Part shown: piece after piece, positions 6,965 through 9,599 of the stretch | Layout of the letters: each line of letters starts with the position of its first letter | Position numbering within the stretch: position 1 is the first letter of the stretch | Origin: Lachnospiraceae bacterium | GTDB lineage: Bacteria; Bacillota; Clostridia; Lachnospirales; Lachnospiraceae | Assembly: GCA_900770345.1 (NCBI GenBank) | Contig: CAAGKF010000220.1 | Coordinates: 1 to 9,599 of the forward strand | Direction: 5' to 3' | Length of the DNA: 9,599 nucleotides | Made by a program: the position numbers and the translations under genes | The notes under the pieces: generated by a model | The model's database searches: none | Seen by the model: the letters and a program-made list of their open reading frames with translations, nothing else | What the model was told of the DNA's origin: nothing

Positions 6965-7221
6965 TCTCCATCCTCAATCAGATCATGCTCTACGCCTTTT
7001 CCTTCATTCAGCGCTTTTATCCCGCGGTGCAAATGAGCCAAATTACTGTCTGAATAAAATGGATCTGCTGTTACTTCAAAAGGAATCCGCTTTTCTCTTG
7101 TAACTGTTTTGGCAAAAATTGTAAATGCAGTGGTCATACTCATTCCCATATCCGCACATATTTTTTCCATTTTTTTCTTCAAATCTTCATCCATGCGGAA
7201 ATTTACCATTGTCTGTGCCAT
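6961..7221 (-). CDS. RelB/DinJ-family antitoxin
   Basis: The protein has 86 residues. The N-terminus is a ribbon-helix-helix DNA-binding fold: strand TMVNFRMDEDL (about 4-14), helix KKKMEKICADMGMSM, then helix TTAFTIFAKTVTREKRIPFEV, the RelB/DinJ signature. The C-terminal half (about 52-86) is acidic and probably the toxin-wrapping segment. It should neutralise the YoeB-type toxin it overlaps and repress its own promoter as a dimer or toxin complex. AGAGGAGG lies 6 bases before the ATG. The promoter and repeated CTTTAC/GTAAAG half-sites directly upstream fit autoregulation. Confidence 0.92.
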   Translation of the reverse strand: MAQTMVNFRMDEDLKKKMEKICADMGMSMTTAFTIFAKTVTREKRIPFEVTADPFYSDSNLAHLHRGIKALNEGKGVEHDLIEDGE

Positions 7222-7234
7222 ATAAACACCTCCT

Positions 7235-7285
7235 CTTTACTTTAATATATCACTTTGTAAAGCGTTTGTCAAATTTTTGCTTTAC
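7235..7285. promoter_or_regulatory. Three phased CTTTAC/GTAAAG half-sites (probable TA operator)
   Basis: CTTTAC at 7235-7240, GTAAAG at 7257-7262 and CTTTAC at 7280-7285 alternate in orientation with gaps of 16 and 17 bp. They bracket the -10 and -35 of the TA promoter. Ribbon-helix-helix antitoxins bind short inverted sites, so these are the natural operator candidates. Confidence 0.55.
7244..7272 (-). promoter_or_regulatory. Promoter of the TA operon
   Basis: Minus strand: TTGACA (7272-7267), 17 bp, TATATT (7249-7244), so the -35 is perfect and the -10 matches 5 of 6. Transcription would start near 7237, immediately before the ribosome site of the antitoxin gene. Confidence 0.8.
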
Positions 7286-7357
7286 ATTTTCCCCTATTTG
7301 CAGAAAATTTTTTTCAACTGAAACTATTCTCGGTCAGGATTAACTGCATTACGACAT

Positions 7358-7392
7358 AAAAAGTGCCGCAACCTTTAAGATTACGACACTTT
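7358..7392 (-). terminator. Intrinsic terminator, minus strand
   Basis: Twelve paired positions, including two G-U pairs in the minus-strand RNA (arms 7360-7371 and 7381-7392), surround a 9-base loop and are followed by TTTTT on the minus strand. It would stop transcripts coming from the remnant region upstream and so insulate the TA promoter. Confidence 0.65.
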
Positions 7393-7425
7393 CCTGAATT
7401 ATTGGCTTATAAATAGATTAATATA

Positions 7426-7469
7426 CTTAGAACTTCCCAGCCTTTGCAGCCTCTTCAATAGAAACAGCA
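7426..7469. repeat. 44-bp imperfect repeat, copy 2 (5' side of TA operon)
   Basis: This is the partner of 6615-6658, in the same orientation, so the two flank the TA operon. The stem beside the 19-base loop is shorter here (TTTGC/GCAAA against TTGGC/GCCAA). The third pair changes from G-C to T-A on both sides, a compensatory change. The minus-strand frame AVSIEEAAKAGKF-stop occupies 7468-7427. Confidence 0.55.
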
Positions 7470-7528
7470 AATGTAATATTTAACAGGAGTTTTAATATTG
7501 TATGTAGGAATACTATACAAACATCCAT
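7427..7528 (-). CDS. Possible 33-aa peptide or remnant ending in the repeat motif
   Basis: An ATG at 7528 opens a 33-codon frame, hydrophobic at first (VCIVFLHTILKLLL) and ending AVSIEEAAKAGKF. There is no convincing ribosome site; a TAGAG lies nearby. Three ATGs occur at 4-base steps (7532, 7528, 7524) and only the middle one is in this frame. The conserved end shared with copy 1 is the only support, and it may be the tail of a lost gene. A terminator follows at 7392-7358. Confidence 0.25.
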   Translation of the reverse strand: MDVCIVFLHTILKLLLNITFAVSIEEAAKAGKF

Positions 7529-7545
7529 CCATTAAACTCTATTTT

Positions 7546-7689
7546 TTACCATTCGCCGAGTTTTAAATTACCCTGCACATCATCCGGCTTATCTATGTAC
7601 CAGATCTGTTTATCTCCTCGATATGGTATAACAAATTTAAACTTAATTTGTTCATGAAATTCTTCATTTCCTCTTGACTTTACGCCTAT
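7546..7689 (-). pseudogene. 5'-truncated gene fragment (C-terminal 47 codons)
   Basis: An open minus-strand frame of 47 codons ends at TAA 7548-7546 and has no ATG, GTG or TTG start. The peptide looks like real protein, with good composition: HEQIKFKFVIPYRGDKQIWY, then IDKPDDVQGNLKLGEW. Its upstream limit is a stop codon inside the palindrome of the cassette promoter. I do not recognise the family. The simplest reading is a gene tail left when the cassette replaced its 5' part. Confidence 0.45.
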
Positions 7690-7702
7690 TTAGGCGTATA
7701 AT
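7674..7702 (+). promoter_or_regulatory. Promoter of the three-gene cassette
   Basis: TTGACT (7674-7679), 17-bp spacer, TATAAT (7697-7702): 5 of 6 and 6 of 6 matches to the housekeeping sigma consensus. The start would be near 7709, giving a leader of about 26 bases before the first ATG, with AAAGGGG as ribosome site. A promoter this strong normally needs repression, and the operator in the spacer provides for it. Confidence 0.85.
7681..7698. promoter_or_regulatory. Palindromic operator TACGCCTATTTAGGCGTA within the promoter spacer
   Basis: Perfect 8-bp arms (TACGCCTA/TAGGCGTA) around a TT centre fill the spacer and reach into the -10. A bound dimer would block RNA polymerase. The XRE-type protein encoded second in the cassette is the obvious candidate repressor, which is inference. 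Confidence 0.75.
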
Positions 7703-7734
7703 ATAATCAGAGATAAGGAAAGGGGATACAAAAA

Positions 7735-8064
7735 ATGACAATCAACGAAATCAAACAGATAATAGATAAAAACGACTGGGATATTGAATATAGCAAATTC
7801 GGAATCCGCATTCAGGAAGTTCCTTTTGAGCTCGGCGATATGGATCATAACTCTCATGTTTGGGTAGATGGAGAGGAAACTGAAGAAGAGCTTGACGGCG
7901 TATGTGCAATTGATATTGATTCCCCTGAAGCAGAATCAAGTCTCTCTGGAAAAGGATACTTCGGAAACCATATTGCGTTAATCGCAAGCGATCGTTACGA
8001 ATACGGTCAAGACCTTGGCGAAGTTATTTTAAAGGATGCGACTGTTATTTATATCATCAAATAA
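7735..8064 (+). CDS. Small, strongly acidic protein of unknown function (first cassette gene)
   Basis: The 109 residues have no signal peptide, membrane segment or cysteine cluster (one Cys, C57). There are 12 Asp and 13 Glu against 6 Lys and 2 Arg, a net charge near -17. The acid is concentrated in VDGEETEEELDGVCAIDID (44-62). A glycine/aromatic segment GKGYFGNHIALIASD (72-86) precedes GQDLGEVILKDATVIYI, which looks like a conserved structured core. I recognise the general pattern from hypothetical proteins of gut Firmicutes and phages but cannot name a function. The charge would suit a DNA mimic or a protein partner of the basic third gene product, which is speculation. It is 14 bp upstream of the XRE gene and shares its promoter. 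Confidence 0.8.
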   Translation: MTINEIKQIIDKNDWDIEYSKFGIRIQEVPFELGDMDHNSHVWVDGEETEEELDGVCAIDIDSPEAESSLSGKGYFGNHIALIASDRYEYGQDLGEVILKDATVIYIIK

Positions 8065-8078
8065 AGAGGAGGCATACT

Positions 8079-8369
8079 ATGAGAAAAAAATATCCAGACT
8101 GCGAAAAAGCTGACGGACTCTGCGGAGTCTGTTCCCTTTCCAGCTACGGAAAGGATTGTCACGGGAATAACATTAGCCCACTGCTTTACCAGCGATCTCT
8201 TTCCGCTATAACCTTGACAGCTCTTAGTGAAAAATCTGGAGTGAATATACGGCAGCTCCAGAAATACGAATCCGGAGAATACAGCTCCGGAAATATGACT
8301 CTTAGAACTGCCGTAGCCTTGTCAAAAGTTTTAGATTGTCGGCCTGAAGATCTTCTGGGAGAATCATAA
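8079..8369 (+). CDS. XRE-family helix-turn-helix regulator with N-terminal cysteine cluster
   Basis: The 96 residues fall into two parts. Residues 8-27 hold four cysteines (C8, C15, C18, C27; spacing 6, 2, 8), with H28 adjacent, suggesting a bound zinc or metal/redox sensor. Residues about 36-94 are a Cro/CI-type helix-turn-helix: LTALSEKSGVNIRQLQKYESG holds helix 2 and the recognition helix, then MTLRTAVALSKVLDCRPEDLLGE closes the fold. It most likely binds the palindrome in the cassette promoter and represses the operon. AGAGGAGG lies 6 bases before the ATG, the strongest ribosome site of the cassette. Its stop overlaps the next start (TAATG). Only the first 30 residues are unusual for this family. 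Confidence 0.88.
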   Translation: MRKKYPDCEKADGLCGVCSLSSYGKDCHGNNISPLLYQRSLSAITLTALSEKSGVNIRQLQKYESGEYSSGNMTLRTAVALSKVLDCRPEDLLGES

Positions 8370-9076
8370 TGTCAAACGCAGAAGATTTGTCCGGAAAATA
8401 TTTCGGACATTTAAAAGTTTTAGAAAGAGCCGCTGACCATATCACAAAATCCGGTCAGAAAAAGGTCCGGTGGTTATGTGAATGTCAGTTGTGCGGCACT
8501 CTAGCAATTGTGGGCGCGCAAGATTTGAAAACCGGAAATACAACCAGCTGCGGTTGCTACAAAAAACTCAAAGGTAAAATGGAAAGGCACAGAAAATCCT
8601 GTGTGATATGTGGCAAAGAATTTAATAGTCCGCCTTCCGACTCCACTGTTACCTGCTCCAGCAAATGCAGGAAAGAATACGCCAAAATAAGGCGTATAGG
8701 AAAAGTGCACTCTGCGGAAACAAGAAACAAGATGTCGAAGAAAGCACAGGGTAGAGATTTATCCCTGCTGCAGTCTATCGGCACAGAAGCTGCAAAACAG
8801 AGCCCTAACTCCGGACGGTTTGTAACGAATAAGAACGCCATCGACTGGCACTTAATTTCACCCGGAGGAAAACATTACCGTTTTCGCTCTTTAAATTTGT
8901 GGTTAAGGGAAAACGGACTGGAGTTATTTGGGTGTAATCCCGATAGCAGGGAATACCGAAATGTTAAATCCGGGCTATGCAACGCCAAACGTGCCGCATT
9001 GGGAAAAGGGAGCTATAATTGCTGTACATACAAAGGATGGCAAGTTATTCCAACGGAAAATGATTTCAAGGCATAA
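8369..9076 (+). CDS. Multi-zinc-knuckle DNA-binding protein related to phage HNH/NUMOD proteins, no nuclease domain seen
   Basis: The 235 residues are basic and modular. Residues 7-64 match a domain common at the front of phage AP2/HNH proteins: GKYFGHLKVLER, then WLCECQLCG and TTSCGC, with C37, C39, C42, C61 and C63 as metal ligands. Residues 78-100 form a second knuckle (CVICG, then TCSSKC). Residues 112-129 (KVHSAETRNKMSKKAQGR) resemble NUMOD3, a DNA-binding motif of homing endonucleases. Residues 159-226 (DWHLISPGGKHYRFRSLNLWLREN, then YKGWQVIP) resemble the C-terminal DNA-recognition module of such proteins. I find no HNH, GIY-YIG or LAGLIDADG active site, so it may be a nuclease-less derivative. 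It overlaps the XRE gene by one base (TAATG) and ends in a terminator. Confidence 0.8.
   Translation: MSNAEDLSGKYFGHLKVLERAADHITKSGQKKVRWLCECQLCGTLAIVGAQDLKTGNTTSCGCYKKLKGKMERHRKSCVICGKEFNSPPSDSTVTCSSKCRKEYAKIRRIGKVHSAETRNKMSKKAQGRDLSLLQSIGTEAAKQSPNSGRFVTNKNAIDWHLISPGGKHYRFRSLNLWLRENGLELFGCNPDSREYRNVKSGLCNAKRAALGKGSYNCCTYKGWQVIPTENDFKA
8678..8696. promoter_or_regulatory. Second operator-like inverted repeat inside the third cassette gene
   Basis: TACGCC (8678-8683), 7 bp, GGCGTA (8691-8696). The promoter palindrome has the same hexamers with a 6-bp gap. It falls in the codons for EYAKIRRIG just after the second zinc knuckle. It may be an auxiliary operator about 1 kb from the first, or a coincidence of coding sequence. 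Confidence 0.45.
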
Positions 9077-9111
9077 AAAGAGCGGCAGGGAATAACTCTG
9101 CCGCTCTTTTT
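9075..9111. terminator. Bidirectional terminator between convergent genes
   Basis: Fourteen perfect pairs, AAAAAGAGCGGCAG (9075-9088) and CTGCCGCTCTTTTT (9098-9111), enclose a 9-base loop. T-runs lie at the ends on both strands. It overlaps the stop codon of the cassette's last gene and also serves the convergent minus-strand gene ending at 9135. Confidence 0.92.
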
Positions 9112-9134
9112 ATATGGTTATTAAAATTATCACA

Positions 9135-9599
9135 TTACTCTGCCAGCCCTGGCCACTGCATCGCGCCGTCCTGATCCGGCGTCAGTGTTACTGGCTCCGT
9201 GACCATGGCTCCGTTATCGCCCATAATATACCACTTGCCGTCTACGGTAAGCTGACCCTTTACCATAGCCCCATCTGTTCCCAGGTAGTACCAGTCTCCC
9301 TTGTACTGATACCAAGTATCATGCACCATCAATCCGTCTCCCCGGAACCAATACCACTTGCCGTCCTCATCCAGGTACCAGGAGTTACGGACACACTCAC
9401 CTGTGTTGCCAAGGTAAAATCTCCAGCCGCCGTCCTCCTGCATCCATCCGGATTTGTTGGGATCGTCCTGTATGTATCTGCGGACACATACCAGGCCTTT
9501 CCTCCAGCCTCCGGCTGCCCAGGTATTGTACCGGCTCTTGCAGTATGCGGCCATATCCTTGTATGATGGTCTGCCGCTGCCATGACCGCACAGCGTTAC
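9135..9599 (-). CDS. C-terminal part of a secreted cell-wall-binding protein with CW repeats
   Basis: The frame is open from the right edge, so the N-terminus is missing; 154 residues are visible. Residues 1-42 (CGHGSGRPSYKDMAAYC, then KGLVCVRR) belong to an upstream domain that I cannot name with confidence; a peptidoglycan hydrolase or phage-endolysin-type enzyme is plausible. From residue 50 on there are about four choline/glucan-binding-type repeats of about 20 residues, each with a W-x-Y/F core and a GxxGxMV turn: GWRFYLGNTG, GKWYWFRGDGLMV, GDWYYLGTDGAMV and GKWYIMGDNGAMV. Such repeats bind cell-wall polymers at the surface. An ATG at 9554 is internal and not a likely start. It ends opposite the cassette, across the shared terminator. 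Confidence 0.82.
   Translation of the reverse strand, partial: VTLCGHGSGRPSYKDMAAYCKSRYNTWAAGGWRKGLVCVRRYIQDDPNKSGWMQEDGGWRFYLGNTGECVRNSWYLDEDGKWYWFRGDGLMVHDTWYQYKGDWYYLGTDGAMVKGQLTVDGKWYIMGDNGAMVTEPVTLTPDQDGAMQWPGLAE

Larger units (their letters stand above)
7222..7734. other. Gene-poor stretch between the TA operon and the plus-strand cassette
   Basis: No full-length gene is seen in these 513 bases. They hold, from left to right, the TA promoter and operators, a minus-strand terminator, repeat copy 2 with a tiny overlapping frame, a 5'-truncated gene fragment, and the operator-bearing promoter of the cassette. The stretch looks like a scar zone where accessory pieces have been joined. Confidence 0.6.

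Noticed and set aside
6480..7480. CRISPR array or insertion sequence
   Set aside because: Only two diverged 44-bp copies about 0.8 kb apart, no regular spacers, no transposase and no terminal inverted repeats.
9114..9566. 150-codon plus-strand open frame at the right end
   Set aside because: Antisense to the CW-repeat protein, whose repeats are unmistakable on the minus strand; the frame also starts inside the terminator region.

Overview
The window looks like a chromosomal segment from a low-to-mid GC Gram-positive of the Clostridia, most likely a Lachnospiraceae gut bacterium. The grounds are strong AGGAGG-type ribosome sites, the protein families present (MATE pairs, a GreA paralogue, a Dus next to a MATE, a secreted cell-wall-binding protein) and the overall style of the small accessory genes. 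This is inference from protein style; no marker gene such as rRNA is present.

Layout. Positions 1-6365 are a compact, entirely minus-strand block. Read in transcription order it holds a MATE transporter coupled by an ATGA overlap to a tRNA-dihydrouridine synthase (6353-4024), which ends in a strong hairpin. Next comes a three-gene run: a secreted transglutaminase-like protein, a GreA-type elongation factor and a second MATE transporter (3777-867). The 5' part of a BTAD/SARP-type transcriptional regulator (732-1) follows and leaves the window.

Positions 6366-7734 are a low-density, AT-richer stretch. It carries a minus-strand YoeB toxin / RelB-DinJ antitoxin operon with a near-consensus promoter threaded with three phased CTTTAC/GTAAAG half-sites. 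Around it lie hairpins, two related 44-bp sequences flanking the TA operon, and a 5'-truncated gene fragment.

Positions 7674-9111 are a self-contained plus-strand cassette. It has a near-perfect promoter (TTGACT, 17 bp, TATAAT) whose spacer is filled by the palindrome TACGCCTATTTAGGCGTA. Three tightly packed genes follow: a very acidic 109-aa protein of unknown function, a small XRE regulator with an N-terminal cysteine cluster, and a 235-aa multi-zinc-knuckle protein with a NUMOD3-like motif but no visible nuclease domain. A strong bidirectional terminator closes it. A second copy of the palindrome arms (TACGCC, 7 bp, GGCGTA) lies inside the third gene. This cassette is the best candidate in the window for an undescribed system. 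A plausible reading is an autoregulated mobile or phage-derived module, but its function is not visible from sequence.

Positions 9135-9599 are the C-terminal end of a minus-strand secreted protein with choline/glucan-binding-type (CW) repeats.
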